DNA of 64,000 nucleotides from Gammaproteobacteria bacterium (GCA_016708925.1 JADJET010000007.1:1-64000); one strand, 5' to 3'. Shown: positions 45,814 to 55,314, counted from the stretch's first letter. Program-made: numbers and translations. Notes: a model not told the origin generated them from the letters alone.

Positions 45814-47439
45814 TCAGTCCCCCTTGTTGACGATCAATTCCTGATTGGCGAAGTTCATCGGGACCAGGATGCTGTCCTTGGCGATGGTGGACTGCTCTGG
45901 ATGGTCCAGCGTGAAGTGGAGTCCGCGACTTTCCTTGCGCAATAGCGCGGAGCGGATGATCAGCTCGGCCACCATTGCCAGATTGCGCAGTTCCAGCAGA
46001 TCGCGGCTGACCCGGTAATTGCTGTAATACTCGTGAATCTCGCGCTGGAGCAACTGAATGCGATGCTGCGCCCGCTCCAGGCGCTTGCGGGTACGCACGA
46101 TGCCTACATAGTCCCACATGAAGCGCCGCACTTCGTCCCAGTTGTGCGAGATCACGACATCTTCGTCCGACGAGGTCACCCGCGACGCGTCCCAGGGTTT
46201 GGTAAAGCTGGGGCGCGGAATCGCTTGCAGTTCATGCGCAATATCAGCGGCGGCCGCGGTCGCGAAGACCACGCATTCCAGCAGGGAATTGCTGGCCAGG
46301 CGGTTGGCGCCGTGCAGGCCGGTAAAGGCGCATTCACCGATGGCATAGAGGTTCTTGAGATCGGTGCGGCCGCGGGTGTCGGTGACGATGCCGCCGCAGG
46401 TGTAGTGTGCCGCCGGCACCACGGGGATGCGCTGGCGCGCGATGTCGATGCCGAACGTCAGGCATTGCGCGCGCAGCGTCGGGAAATGCTCTTCGATGAA
46501 GGCGAGCGGTTTGTGCCGGATATCGAGGTACACGCAGTCGGCGCCGAGGCGCTTGATTTCGTGGTCGATCGCGCGCGCGACGATGTCGCGCGGCGCCAGC
46601 TCGGCGTCGGGATGAAACGCGGGCATGAAGCGGGTGCCGTCCGGCAGCTGCAACTGCGCGCCTTCGCCGCGCAGGGCCTCGGAAATCAAAAAGGATTTGG
46701 CGCTGGGGTGAAACAGGCAGGTCGGATGAAACTGGTTGAATTCCATGTTGGCCACCCGGCAGCCGCGCCGCCAGGCCACCGCAATGCCATCGCCGCTGGC
46801 ACCATCCGGATTGGTGGTGTAGAGGTACACCTTGCTCGCCCCGCCGGTGGCCAGTACCACCACGCGGGCCTGAAACAGGCAGACGTCGCCGGTGCGGGCA
46901 TCCAGCGCGTAGGCGCCGTTGCAGCGCAGGTGGCGCGATCCCGCGTCCGCCTGGGTGGTCAGATCGACGATCAGGTGATCCTCGAAGACCGCTATGCGGG
47001 GGTCCGCGCTGACGCGGTCGGCAAGCGCCCCGGAAATCGCCCTGCCGGTGGCGTCCGCGGCATGGAGGATGCGGCGATGGCTGTGGCCGCCCTCGCGGGT
47101 GAGGTGGTGCTGGTGGCTGTCGGGGTCGCGACTGAATTCGACACCCTGGGAAATCAGCCAGGCGATGGCGGCGGGGCCGCCGGCGACCGTGAAATCCACC
47201 GCATCGCGATGACACAGGCCGGCGCCCGCGACCATGGTGTCATGCGCGTGCGCGGCCAGGCTGTCTTCGGGATCGACGACGGCGGCGATGCCGCCCTGGG
47301 CGTGCCAGGTCGAGCCGGTTTTCAGGCCGGCCTTGCTCAGCAGCGCGACCTCACAGGTGCCGGCCAACTGGAGCGCCAGAGTCATCCCGGCGGCGCCGCT
47401 GCCGACGATCAGCACATCGTGGTAGAAACTTCGCGTCAT
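45814..47439 (-). CDS. nadB: L-aspartate oxidase
   Basis: FAD enzyme oxidising L-aspartate to iminoaspartate for NAD synthesis. 541 aa, same size as E. coli NadB. FAD motif VLIVGSGAAGMTLALQLAG at the N-terminus, STWHAQGGIAAVVDPED, catalytic region HTREGGHSHRR-like (LTREGGHSHRRI), and YTCGGIVTDTRGRTD. Start ATG 47439. Divergent from rpoE, its usual neighbour. Confidence 0.95.
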   Translation of the reverse strand: MTRSFYHDVLIVGSGAAGMTLALQLAGTCEVALLSKAGLKTGSTWHAQGGIAAVVDPEDSLAAHAHDTMVAGAGLCHRDAVDFTVAGGPAAIAWLISQGVEFSRDPDSHQHHLTREGGHSHRRILHAADATGRAISGALADRVSADPRIAVFEDHLIVDLTTQADAGSRHLRCNGAYALDARTGDVCLFQARVVVLATGGASKVYLYTTNPDGASGDGIAVAWRRGCRVANMEFNQFHPTCLFHPSAKSFLISEALRGEGAQLQLPDGTRFMPAFHPDAELAPRDIVARAIDHEIKRLGADCVYLDIRHKPLAFIEEHFPTLRAQCLTFGIDIARQRIPVVPAAHYTCGGIVTDTRGRTDLKNLYAIGECAFTGLHGANRLASNSLLECVVFATAAAADIAHELQAIPRPSFTKPWDASRVTSSDEDVVISHNWDEVRRFMWDYVGIVRTRKRLERAQHRIQLLQREIHEYYSNYRVSRDLLELRNLAMVAELIIRSALLRKESRGLHFTLDHPEQSTIAKDSILVPMNFANQELIVNKGD

Positions 47440-47569
47440 AACGGGGCGGGTTTTGAGGCAGGCGACGCATGATAGTATGGGCGCCGCAAAAAACCCATGA
47501 TGCCCGGACCGGGGTGGGCATCCGGGACGGCCGTCGCAAGCCGCTGGATGAAACCTCGCCGGAAAGACT

Positions 47570-48172
47570 GTGGAGCACGATGTGAGGCCGCCGAAAGAGT
47601 CGGTGCCGGACAGCAAGCTGGTCCGGCGGGTACAGCAGGGTGACAAGACGGCGTTCGATCTGTTGGTGCTCAAATATCAGCACCGGGTGCGCGCCATCGT
47701 CAGCCGGTACATCCGCGATCACGGCGAAGTGGACGATGTCGTCCAGGAAGCCTTCATCAAGGCGTATCGCGCAGTCGGGAATTTTCGCGGCGATAGCCAG
47801 TTCTACACTTGGCTCTACCGGATCGCTGTCAACACCGCCAAGAATTTTCTGGTGTCACGGAACCGTCGCCCGCCGGCGAGCGACATCGATATCGACGATG
47901 CCGAGCATTTTTCCGACAACCAGTGGCTCGCCGACATCAATACGCCGGAGAATCTGGCGTTGCGCGACGAGCTGCAACGGGTCGTCGATAAAGCCATCAA
48001 CGATCTGCCCCAGGATCTTCGCACCGCCGTTACCCTGCGTGAGTTCGAGGGCCTCAGTTACGAAGATATCGCCGCGGTCATGGAGTGCCCGGTGGGCACG
48101 GTGCGCTCGCGCATTTTCCGCGCCCGGGAGGCCATTGATCAGCGTGTCAGCGAGCTGATGGGCGAGGGTTAG
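47570..48172 (+). CDS. rpoE: RNA polymerase sigma-E factor (AlgU/RpoE)
   Basis: ECF sigma factor for envelope stress. About 200 aa; GTG at 47570 or 47582. Region 2 contains LVLKYQHRVRAIVSRYI and VVQEAFIKAYRAVGNFRG, with FYTWLYRIAVNTAKN; region 4 is EGLSYEDIAAVMECPVG-TVRSRIFRARE. Both are nearly identical in pattern to E. coli RpoE and Pseudomonas AlgU. Followed by its anti-sigma factor after 124 bp. No clear GGAACTT/TCTGA autoregulatory promoter is seen in the nadB-rpoE gap. Confidence 0.95.
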   Translation: MEHDVRPPKESVPDSKLVRRVQQGDKTAFDLLVLKYQHRVRAIVSRYIRDHGEVDDVVQEAFIKAYRAVGNFRGDSQFYTWLYRIAVNTAKNFLVSRNRRPPASDIDIDDAEHFSDNQWLADINTPENLALRDELQRVVDKAINDLPQDLRTAVTLREFEGLSYEDIAAVMECPVGTVRSRIFRAREAIDQRVSELMGEG

Positions 48173-48179
48173 CAGTGAC

Positions 48180-48207
48180 GGAACCTTTCCAGTGGCGGTC
48201 GGTCCCA
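48180..48207 (+). promoter_or_regulatory. Candidate sigma-E promoter before rseA
   Basis: GGAACCT (48180-48186, six of seven to GGAACTT), a 16 bp spacer and TCCCA (48203-48207, partial match to TCTGA/TCAAA), 90 bp before the rseA start in the unusually long rpoE-rseA gap. If real it would give a separate, sigma-E-dependent rseA transcript. Confidence 0.33.
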
Positions 48208-48296
48208 CTGCCAGCGCTTGGATTGTGCCGCCGGCAGTTGGCACTGTGTTTCTCGGCAAACACTTTATTTGACAAAGAACAGAGGTCTCGCCGCCC

Positions 48297-48953
48297 ATGA
48301 GTGCTGACATCAATCCGGAACCCTGTGCCCGACTGTCCGCGCTGATGGACGGCGAAGTCGGAGATTTTGAACTGCGCCGTACGCTTGGACAGATCAGCCA
48401 GGATCCCGGATTGCGTCGCAAGTGGGGTCGCTATCACCTTGCGGCGGCCGCCATGCGCGGGGAGTTGACGACCGCGGCACCGGATCTCTCCGGACGGATT
48501 GCGGCGGCGCTGGAACGCGAACCGGGCCCGCGCAGTCGAACGGCGCTGCGTACCCTCGGGCGTGTCGCGGTGGCCGCCTCGGTAGCGGTCTTTACGGTCG
48601 TAGGCGTGCGGTACATGGTGCCGGGTAACGGTGACGGGAAAGGCGCCGAAGTCGCTGTCAGCGGATCGCTCAGCGCCCAGCCGCTGGCGACAGGTCAGGC
48701 GGTGTCCTTGCAGTTGCCCGTCGGGATAAGCGTTCCGCCCGTGCATGTGGCGACGGTCAGCGACGCGGGCAGCGCACCTGCGGGCCGTACCGGTCCGCTG
48801 GTGGTTGGCGTCTCGGGCGCGGAGGAACTCGCGGCGAGACGGTATGTGGAACAGCGCATGTTGCGTCACGCCGAGCGCACCGCGGTGAATCGTCAGGGCA
48901 TGCTCCCCCTTGCACGTCCTTCTCAGCAGACAGTTTCGCCCGCGGGCCAATAA
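48297..48953 (+). CDS. rseA: Anti-sigma-E factor RseA/MucA
   Basis: Single-pass inner-membrane anti-sigma factor, 218 aa. The cytoplasmic RseA_N domain (about 6-85) has LSALMDGEVGDFELRR, W43 in KWGRYHLAAAAMRG. One membrane helix at about 90-107 (VAVAASVAVFTVVGVRYMV), then a periplasmic region rich in Ala, Gly and Val with ARRYVEQRMLRHAERTA near the end. The DegS/RseP cleavage sequence cannot be defined. No rseB follows. Confidence 0.92.
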   Translation: MSADINPEPCARLSALMDGEVGDFELRRTLGQISQDPGLRRKWGRYHLAAAAMRGELTTAAPDLSGRIAAALEREPGPRSRTALRTLGRVAVAASVAVFTVVGVRYMVPGNGDGKGAEVAVSGSLSAQPLATGQAVSLQLPVGISVPPVHVATVSDAGSAPAGRTGPLVVGVSGAEELAARRYVEQRMLRHAERTAVNRQGMLPLARPSQQTVSPAGQ

Positions 48954-49195
48954 CACCGACTTGCCGGAACCGTGCTGGTGACTTGCTGGACAAGGCGTCG
49001 GGCGGGTCGGAGATTGCCGTGCGCGCTGCTTCGATGTTGGGCTGCCGGCGTTGGTGATCCAATCCACAGTCTCTGAATCCACGGCCTCGGTCTGACAAAT
49101 TGACTCAGGCCGCACGGATGGTGTGGTAACCGCCGGTTGCGGTGTGCCGGCGGACCGGGTGTAATCTCAAAAACTGAACCATGAAGAGGTGTTCA

Positions 49196-50572
49196 ATGGC
49201 GGTGTGCTGGCGACCGGTTTTGGTTGGGTGGTTGGCTGCGGCGACGCTCCTGCTGGCGCCTGGCGCCAAGGCGGCGGCGCTTCCCGATTTCACACAACTG
49301 ATTGCGGATAATTCACCGGCCGTCGTGAAAATCAATACCACGCGCAAGGTGGCGAGTCGGCGCCCCCAGGGTATGCCGCCCGATATGCCGGACGCGTTCC
49401 GGGATTTTTTCGGCCAGCGGCAAGGCCCGGACCGTCGCGCCAATGCCATGGGATCGGGGTTTGCGATGTCCGCCGATGGCTACATCGTCACCAACAACCA
49501 CGTGATCGACGGTGCCGATGAAATCAAGGTACGCCTGATCGATCGTCGCGAGTTCGACGCCAAGGTGGTTGGCGTGGATGCGCGCTCGGATCTGGCACTG
49601 CTCAAGATCGATGCAAGTGGTCTGCCGACGGTCCGCTTCGCAAAATCCGACGGTCTCCGGGTCGGGGAGTGGGTGGTTGCCATCGGCTCGCCGTTCGGCC
49701 TCGATTACTCGGCCAGCGCCGGCATCGTGAGCGCCATTGGCCGCAGCATTCCTACCGAGCGGGGCGAAGATTACGTCCCTTTCATCCAGACGGATGTGGC
49801 GATCAACCCGGGCAATTCCGGCGGACCGCTGTTCAACCTCAACGGCGAAGTAGTGGGCGTCAATTCGCAGATCTACACCCGCTCCGGCGGTTCCATCGGC
49901 CTGTCGTTTGCGATCCCGGTCCAGGTGGTGCTGGAAGTCGTGACGCAGCTCAAGGACAGCGGTCGTGTCGACCGCGGGTGGCTCGGCGTCTACATTCAGG
50001 ATGTCGACCGGGCGCTTGCCGAGTCCTTGGGGCTGGACAAGCCCCAGGGCGCATTGATCGCGCAGGTCGAGCCCGGCAGCCCGGCCGACAAGGCGGGACT
50101 GGAAGCGGGTGACGTGGTGGTGGTGTTCAACGGACGCCCGATTGTGGATGCGAGCGACCTGCCCCATACGGTCGGGCAGATGAAGCCCGGTGTCAGTGCC
50201 GATGCCGAAATCATTCGCAAGGGCAAGCACAGGAACCTGAAGGTGGTGGTCGTGAGTCGTCCCGGCGACAGCGGTGTGGCGGCCCGCGCCGGGCAGGACC
50301 GCCTCGGGATCGAGGTCGCCGACCTCGATCCCGAGGCGCGGGATAGCGCGCACCTGCCCGGAGGCGTACGGGTCGAGCAGGTGCATCCGGATTCGCCGGC
50401 GGCAGTTGCGGGGATCGAGCCGGGCGACATCATTGTGCAGCTCGGATACAACGCCATAACCGATCCGGCCACTTATGATCGGGTGGTCGCCGAGTTGCCG
50501 GCCAACACCCCGGTGGCGCTGCGCTTCTTCCGGCGGGGACGCTCCGTTTTCCTCACCGTCGTGCTCGATTGA
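49196..50572 (+). CDS. mucD: Periplasmic serine protease MucD/DegP (Do/HtrA)
   Basis: HtrA-family protease, 458 aa. Signal peptide (VLVGWLAAATLLLAPGAKA, cleavage near residue 27). Catalytic triad H102 (NNHVIDG), D132 (RSDLALLKI) and S208 (NPGNSGGPLF). Two PDZ domains follow (about 255-345 and 365-455). ATG 49196 is preferred, with GAAGAGGT just upstream, over ATG 49181. Lies where MucD sits in the pseudomonad algU cluster. Confidence 0.95.
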   Translation: MAVCWRPVLVGWLAAATLLLAPGAKAAALPDFTQLIADNSPAVVKINTTRKVASRRPQGMPPDMPDAFRDFFGQRQGPDRRANAMGSGFAMSADGYIVTNNHVIDGADEIKVRLIDRREFDAKVVGVDARSDLALLKIDASGLPTVRFAKSDGLRVGEWVVAIGSPFGLDYSASAGIVSAIGRSIPTERGEDYVPFIQTDVAINPGNSGGPLFNLNGEVVGVNSQIYTRSGGSIGLSFAIPVQVVLEVVTQLKDSGRVDRGWLGVYIQDVDRALAESLGLDKPQGALIAQVEPGSPADKAGLEAGDVVVVFNGRPIVDASDLPHTVGQMKPGVSADAEIIRKGKHRNLKVVVVSRPGDSGVAARAGQDRLGIEVADLDPEARDSAHLPGGVRVEQVHPDSPAAVAGIEPGDIIVQLGYNAITDPATYDRVVAELPANTPVALRFFRRGRSVFLTVVLD

Positions 50573-50579
50573 AGCGGAT

Positions 50580-50603
50580 GCGCCGCGGACGCGTCCGCGG
50601 CGC
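50580..50603 (+). terminator. Perfect 24-base palindrome after mucD
   Basis: GCGCCGCGGACG followed directly by its exact reverse complement, eight bases after the mucD stop. It could fold as a 10 bp GC stem with a four-base loop. Only a short T-rich stretch (TGGTTTCC) follows, so it may be a weak terminator or a mRNA-end stabiliser. Confidence 0.5.
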
Positions 50604-50705
50604 TGGTTTCCGCGCGCCAACGCCGGAGCGGCATGGCTAGGCGGGGGCAAATAGGCTAGACTCGCGCCTGTTTCCGTTTCCCCCGCCCGGTTTCGAGCCA
50701 TTCAC

Positions 50706-52508
50706 GTGCCCGACCTTGATCATATCCGCAATTTTTCCATCATCGCTCACATCGATCACGGCAAGTCGACACTCGCCGACCGCTTCATCCAGACTTGCGG
50801 TGGCCTGGCCGAGCGTGAAATGGCGGAGCAGGTGCTCGACTCGATGGATATCGAGCGCGAGCGCGGCATTACCATCAAGGCGCAAAGCGTCACGCTGAAT
50901 TATGTCGCCCGTTCCGGCGTGACCTATCAGCTCAATTTCATCGATACCCCGGGGCATGTCGACTTTTCCTACGAGGTGTCGCGCTCGCTGGCGGCCTGTG
51001 AAGGCGCGTTGCTGGTGGTGGATGCCGCCCAGGGTGTCGAAGCGCAGTCGGTCGCCAATTGCTACACCGCCATCGCCCAGGGACTCGAAGTCATCCCGGT
51101 GCTGAACAAGATCGACCTGCCGCAAGCGGATCCCGACCGGGTGGTGAAGGAAATCGAAGAAATCATCGGTGTCGAAGCGACCGATGCGGTGCGCTGCAGT
51201 GCCAAGACCGGTGTCAACATCGATCTGGTTCTGGAGGAGCTGGTTGCGCGGGTGCCGCCGCCGCAGGGCGATGTCGATGCGCCCCTGCAAGCCTTGATCA
51301 TCGATTCGTGGTTCGACAAATATCTGGGCGTCGTATCTCTGGTGCGCGTCAAGCAGGGCACGATCCGCTGCAAGGACAAAATCCTCGCCAAGACCACGGG
51401 CAAGGCGCACGGGGTCGACAGCATCGGCATCTTTACCCCCAAGCGCCTTGAAACCGGCGTGCTGCGCGCGGGCGAAGTCGGTTTTGTGGTGGCCGGCATC
51501 AAGGAAATTCATGGGGCTCCGGTCGGCGATACCTTCGTACACGCCCAGGGCGCCGATCTGGTGCCGGCGCTGCCGGGGTTTCAGCAGGTCAATCCGCAAG
51601 TCTATGCCGGGTTGTTCCCCGTGGATTCGGACGATTTCGAGGCATTCCGGGATGCGCTCGACAAGCTGACCCTGAACGATGCCTCGCTGTTCTACGAGCC
51701 GGAAACTTCGGACGCCCTGGGTTTCGGCTTTCGGTGCGGGTTTCTCGGCATGCTCCACATGGAGATCGTGCAGGAGCGCCTGGAGCGCGAGTATGACCTC
51801 AACCTGATCACCACCGCGCCGACGGTTCAGTACGAAGTGCTGAAGACCGATGGCACCATCGGGCACTACTCCAATCCGTCAACGCTGCCGAGTCCGAGCC
51901 AGACCGCCGAGATGCGCGAGCCCATCTGCGAAGCCAACATTCTGGTGCCGCAACAGTATCTCGGCAACGTGATCGGCCTGTGCGTGGAAAAACGCGGCGT
52001 CCAGCTCGACATGCGCTACGTCGGCAATCAGGTGTCGCTCACCTACGACTTGCCGATGAACGAAGTGGTTATGGATTTCTTTGACCGCCTCAAGTCAGCG
52101 AGCCGGGGCTTTGCCTCGCTCGACTACCATTTCAAACGCTTCGTGGCGGCACCGCTGGTGCGGCTCGATGTGCTGATCAATGGCGAGCGCGTGGATGCGC
52201 TGGCCATCATCGTGCATCGCGATCAGGCGCCTTACAAAGGCCGCCACCTGACCGAGCGGATGAAGGAGCTGATTCCGCGCCAGATGTTCGACGTGGCGAT
52301 CCAGGCGGCGCTGGGCGGGCATGTGATCGCGCGCACCACGGTCAAGGCACTGCGGAAAAATGTCACCGCCAAGTGCTATGGTGGCGATGTCACCCGCAAG
52401 AAAAAACTGCTCGAAAAGCAAAAGGCCGGCAAGAAGCGCATGAAGCAGGTGGGCCGGGTCGAGATCCCGCAGGAAGCGTTTCTGGCGGTGCTGAAAACAG
52501 ACGGTTGA
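50706..52508 (+). CDS. lepA: Elongation factor 4
   Basis: Ribosome-associated translational GTPase. 600 aa, normal length. G1 AHIDHGKST (14-22), G2 RGITIKAQ, G3 DTPGHVDF, G4 NKIDLPQ; the LepA-specific C-terminal domain ends with GGDVTRKKKLLEKQKAGKK. GTG start 50706. TAGACT at 50657-50662 is a weak -10 candidate. First gene of the lepA-lepB run. Confidence 0.97.
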   Translation: MPDLDHIRNFSIIAHIDHGKSTLADRFIQTCGGLAEREMAEQVLDSMDIERERGITIKAQSVTLNYVARSGVTYQLNFIDTPGHVDFSYEVSRSLAACEGALLVVDAAQGVEAQSVANCYTAIAQGLEVIPVLNKIDLPQADPDRVVKEIEEIIGVEATDAVRCSAKTGVNIDLVLEELVARVPPPQGDVDAPLQALIIDSWFDKYLGVVSLVRVKQGTIRCKDKILAKTTGKAHGVDSIGIFTPKRLETGVLRAGEVGFVVAGIKEIHGAPVGDTFVHAQGADLVPALPGFQQVNPQVYAGLFPVDSDDFEAFRDALDKLTLNDASLFYEPETSDALGFGFRCGFLGMLHMEIVQERLEREYDLNLITTAPTVQYEVLKTDGTIGHYSNPSTLPSPSQTAEMREPICEANILVPQQYLGNVIGLCVEKRGVQLDMRYVGNQVSLTYDLPMNEVVMDFFDRLKSASRGFASLDYHFKRFVAAPLVRLDVLINGERVDALAIIVHRDQAPYKGRHLTERMKELIPRQMFDVAIQAALGGHVIARTTVKALRKNVTAKCYGGDVTRKKKLLEKQKAGKKRMKQVGRVEIPQEAFLAVLKTDG

Positions 52509-52514
52509 TGAGGC

Positions 52515-53279
52515 ATGGCGATGGATGTTGATTTTCCGCTGGTCCTGGTGATCCTGACGACGGTCACGGGTGTGGCGTGGATTTACGAGCGCCTGGTCGC
52601 GCGTCGTCAACGCGACGCGGACGCGCGGCGTCCCTGGTATCTTGAACTGACCGCACCATTTTTTCCGGTGTTTTTTGTCGTTCTTGTGCTGCGGTCCTTT
52701 GTGGTCGAGCCGTTTCAGATTCCGTCCGGGTCCATGATCCCGACGCTGGAAGTCGGCGATTTCATTCTGGTCAACAAATTCGCCTATGGTCTGCGTCTGC
52801 CGGTCGTAGGCACCAAGGTCGTGCCCGTGGGCCTGCCAAAACGTGGCGATGTGATGGTCTTCTTTCCGCCCACCGACAAGCGTTATTTCATCAAGCGCGT
52901 CATCGGTCTCCCCGGCGACGATATTCGGATCATCGATAACGCCCTCTATGTGAACGGCGACATGATGCCGCAAGTGCATGTTTCCACCGGTTATCTCGAA
53001 ATCGAGCCCGGATTCAGCGTGATGTCGGAAGAAATCGGCGACGCGCAGCACTTGATCCGCAGGCGCGGACAAGCCGGACCCCTGGGGCGTAACTTCCACG
53101 GGGTGGTGCCGGAGGGACAGTACTTCATGATGGGCGATAACCGCGACAACAGTTACGACAGTCGCGCCTGGGGCGCGGTGCCCGAGCGCAACATCGTCGG
53201 CAAGGCCGAGGTCATCTGGATGCACTGGGACAATTTCTTCAGCTTGCCTACCTTCGACCGGATCGGCAGAATTGACTGA
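52515..53279 (+). CDS. lepB: Signal peptidase I
   Basis: Cleaves Sec signal peptides at the periplasmic face. 254 aa. Two N-terminal membrane helices (about 8-26 and 48-62). Catalytic Ser73 in PSGSMIPTL and Lys127 in RYFIKRVIGLPGDD (box D), followed by GDNRDNSYDSRAWG (box E). Six bases after lepA; several nearby ATG codons make the exact start uncertain. Confidence 0.96.
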   Translation: MAMDVDFPLVLVILTTVTGVAWIYERLVARRQRDADARRPWYLELTAPFFPVFFVVLVLRSFVVEPFQIPSGSMIPTLEVGDFILVNKFAYGLRLPVVGTKVVPVGLPKRGDVMVFFPPTDKRYFIKRVIGLPGDDIRIIDNALYVNGDMMPQVHVSTGYLEIEPGFSVMSEEIGDAQHLIRRRGQAGPLGRNFHGVVPEGQYFMMGDNRDNSYDSRAWGAVPERNIVGKAEVIWMHWDNFFSLPTFDRIGRID

Positions 53280-53300
53280 ATCGAATGGAGGGTGAGTGTC

Positions 53301-53669
53301 ATGGGCAGATCCGTCGAGCAAGGCATCTCCCTGTTGGGAGTTCTGTTCGTTTTGTTATTGGTGGGCTTTGCCCTGACGGTGCTGTTCCGTGTCGGGCCGC
53401 TTTATCTGGACGACTATACTGTACGCAAATCCTTTGAAGCGCTTGGCGACGGCGACACCCGCAACCTGTCCGATCAGGCAATCCGGGAAAAACTGTACAA
53501 GAATTTCGTCGTCAACAATGTCGACAGCATCGACCTGAAACAGGTCCGGATCGACCGCAGCCCGGCGCGAATCCTGGTGTCGTTATACTACGAACGGCGC
53601 GTCCAGTTCCTGGGTAATCTCGATGTGGTGGCGAAGTTCAACAATGTCTACGACAGCTCCAGGGATTGA
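53301..53669 (+). CDS. DUF4845 membrane protein
   Basis: 122 aa from ATG 53301 (GGAGG upstream). An N-terminal membrane anchor (ISLLGVLFVLLLVGFALTVLF) is followed by a small soluble domain with VGPLYLDDYTVRKSFEAL and VSLYYERRVQFLGNLDVV. This DUF4845 family regularly sits between lepB and rnc in gamma- and betaproteobacteria. The N-terminus looks like a pseudopilin-type start, but no prepilin peptidase site (Gly followed by Phe-x4-Glu) is evident. Confidence 0.9.
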   Translation: MGRSVEQGISLLGVLFVLLLVGFALTVLFRVGPLYLDDYTVRKSFEALGDGDTRNLSDQAIREKLYKNFVVNNVDSIDLKQVRIDRSPARILVSLYYERRVQFLGNLDVVAKFNNVYDSSRD

Positions 53670-53683
53670 AGTGCGCGACGGTA

Positions 53684-54370
53684 GTGACTGAGCCAGCCGA
53701 CACTGCCGGTGTATTGGGAGACTACCGGTTCTGCGACCCCGACTTGCTGCGGCTCGCGCTGACGCATCGCAGCAGCGGTTCGCCCCATAACGAACGACTC
53801 GAATTTCTTGGTGACGCCGTGCTGGGCCTGGTGATCGGCGAGTTGCTCTACCGGCGCTTTCCCGAACTGGACGAAGGCGCGCTGAGCCGGCTGCGCGCGC
53901 GGCTGGTCAGTGGCGAATATCTGGCCGGCATCGCGCAGACCCTGGGCCTGCCCGCTTGGGTGCGGCTGGGACCGGGAGAGCGCAAGGGCGGTGGTGCGCG
54001 GCGCAAGAACATCCTTGCCGGTGCCCTTGAAGCGGTCATCGGTGCCCTGTATCTGGACGGGGGCCTGGCGGCCTGCCTGGGCTGCATCGAGCGCTGGTTC
54101 GGGGAGTCGCTCGCCGAGGTCGTCCGCGATCCGGGTGACCGGGACGAAAAGACCCGGCTCCAGGAGTTGCTTCAGGCGCGCGGTGCGCCGCTGCCCGTCT
54201 ATGCCGTGACCGCGGTTTCCGGTCCCGAGCACGCACGGCGGTTTGAGGTGTCCTGCACCCTGGCCCTGCTGAAGAAGGCGGTTATCGGTGCGGGCAGCAG
54301 TCGGCGCGCGGCGGAAAAGCAGGCAGCTACCGAGGCACTCGCCGCCCTTGCGGCGCGGGAAATATCATGA
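53684..54370 (+). CDS. rnc: Ribonuclease III
   Basis: Double-stranded RNA endonuclease for rRNA and mRNA processing. 228 aa from the GTG at 53684 (E. coli 226); a TTG at 53666 overlapping the previous stop is an alternative. RNase III signature NERLEFLGDAVLGLV near residues 36-50 and catalytic acidic residues in NILAGALEAVIGALYLDGG. dsRNA-binding domain about 155-222. Overlaps era by four bases. Confidence 0.95.
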   Translation: MTEPADTAGVLGDYRFCDPDLLRLALTHRSSGSPHNERLEFLGDAVLGLVIGELLYRRFPELDEGALSRLRARLVSGEYLAGIAQTLGLPAWVRLGPGERKGGGARRKNILAGALEAVIGALYLDGGLAACLGCIERWFGESLAEVVRDPGDRDEKTRLQELLQARGAPLPVYAVTAVSGPEHARRFEVSCTLALLKKAVIGAGSSRRAAEKQAATEALAALAAREIS

Positions 54371-55263
54371 CCACCAGGCACTGCGGTTACACGGCCATTG
54401 TTGGCCGCCCCAATGTGGGCAAGTCCACGCTGCTCAATCATCTGCTCGGGCAAAAACTCAGCATTACGTCCCGCAAGCCCCAGACCACGCGCCACAACAT
54501 TCTCGGTATCAAGACCCACGACAGTTATCAGATGCTGTTTGTGGATACGCCGGGCATCAACGACGCCAAGGGTCGAGCCATCAACCGCTACCTCAATCGC
54601 TCGGCCCTGAGCGCGATGCGCGATGTGGATCTGATTATTTTCGTCGTGGACCGCGATCTGTGGACCGATGCCGATGCCGCGGTGGCGCAGCAGATCAAGC
54701 AGGCCGGCGCGCCCGTGGTGGTGGTGCTGAACAAGGTCGATCGCCTGTCAACGCCAGAGGTGCTGCTGCCGCGCATGGCGCAACTTGCCGAATTGCTGCC
54801 GAATGCTGAATGCCTGCCGGTGTCCGCGCTGAACGGCAACAACCTCGACGCGCTTGAACGCATCGTCAAGACCCATATGCCGGTAGGTGAGTTCTGCTTC
54901 GCGGAGGATCAATACACCGACCGCAGCGAACGCTTTCTGGTCGCCGAAATCGTGCGCGAAAAAATCACCCGTCAGCTGGGGGCAGAGCTGCCCTACAGCA
55001 CCGCCATCGAAATCGAGGAATTTCGCGACGAGGAAAAAATCTGCCACATCAGCGCACTGATTCTGGTGGAGCGCGATGGTCAGAAGCGCATCATCATCGG
55101 CGATGGCGGTCAGCGCATAAAAAAAATTGGCGAGCAGGCCCGCCATGACATCGAGGCGCTGCTCGGCAAGAAAGTGATGCTGCGACTCTGGGTGAAGGTC
55201 AAGAGCGGCTGGTCCGACGACGAGCGCGCGCTGCGCAGCCTGGGCTATCGTGACGAGCGCTGA
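54367..55263 (+). CDS. era: GTPase Era
   Basis: 16S rRNA 3'-end binding GTPase in 30S maturation and cell cycle. 298 aa. G1 GRPNVGKST (13-21), G2 TTRHNI, G3 DTPGIND, G4 NKVDRL, and a C-terminal KH domain with RIIIGDGGQRIKKIG. ATGA overlap with rnc, as in E. coli. Confidence 0.97.
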   Translation: MTTRHCGYTAIVGRPNVGKSTLLNHLLGQKLSITSRKPQTTRHNILGIKTHDSYQMLFVDTPGINDAKGRAINRYLNRSALSAMRDVDLIIFVVDRDLWTDADAAVAQQIKQAGAPVVVVLNKVDRLSTPEVLLPRMAQLAELLPNAECLPVSALNGNNLDALERIVKTHMPVGEFCFAEDQYTDRSERFLVAEIVREKITRQLGAELPYSTAIEIEEFRDEEKICHISALILVERDGQKRIIIGDGGQRIKKIGEQARHDIEALLGKKVMLRLWVKVKSGWSDDERALRSLGYRDER

Positions 55264-55314
55264 CGTGCGGGAGCGTGGCGGCTGCTGAAACGGGTACAGA
55301 ATACACCGGCCTAT

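Noticed and set aside
47440..47569. GATAGTAT in the nadB-rpoE gap as a shared promoter
   Set aside because: Only four-of-six matches to -10 in either direction and no -35; not strong enough to call.
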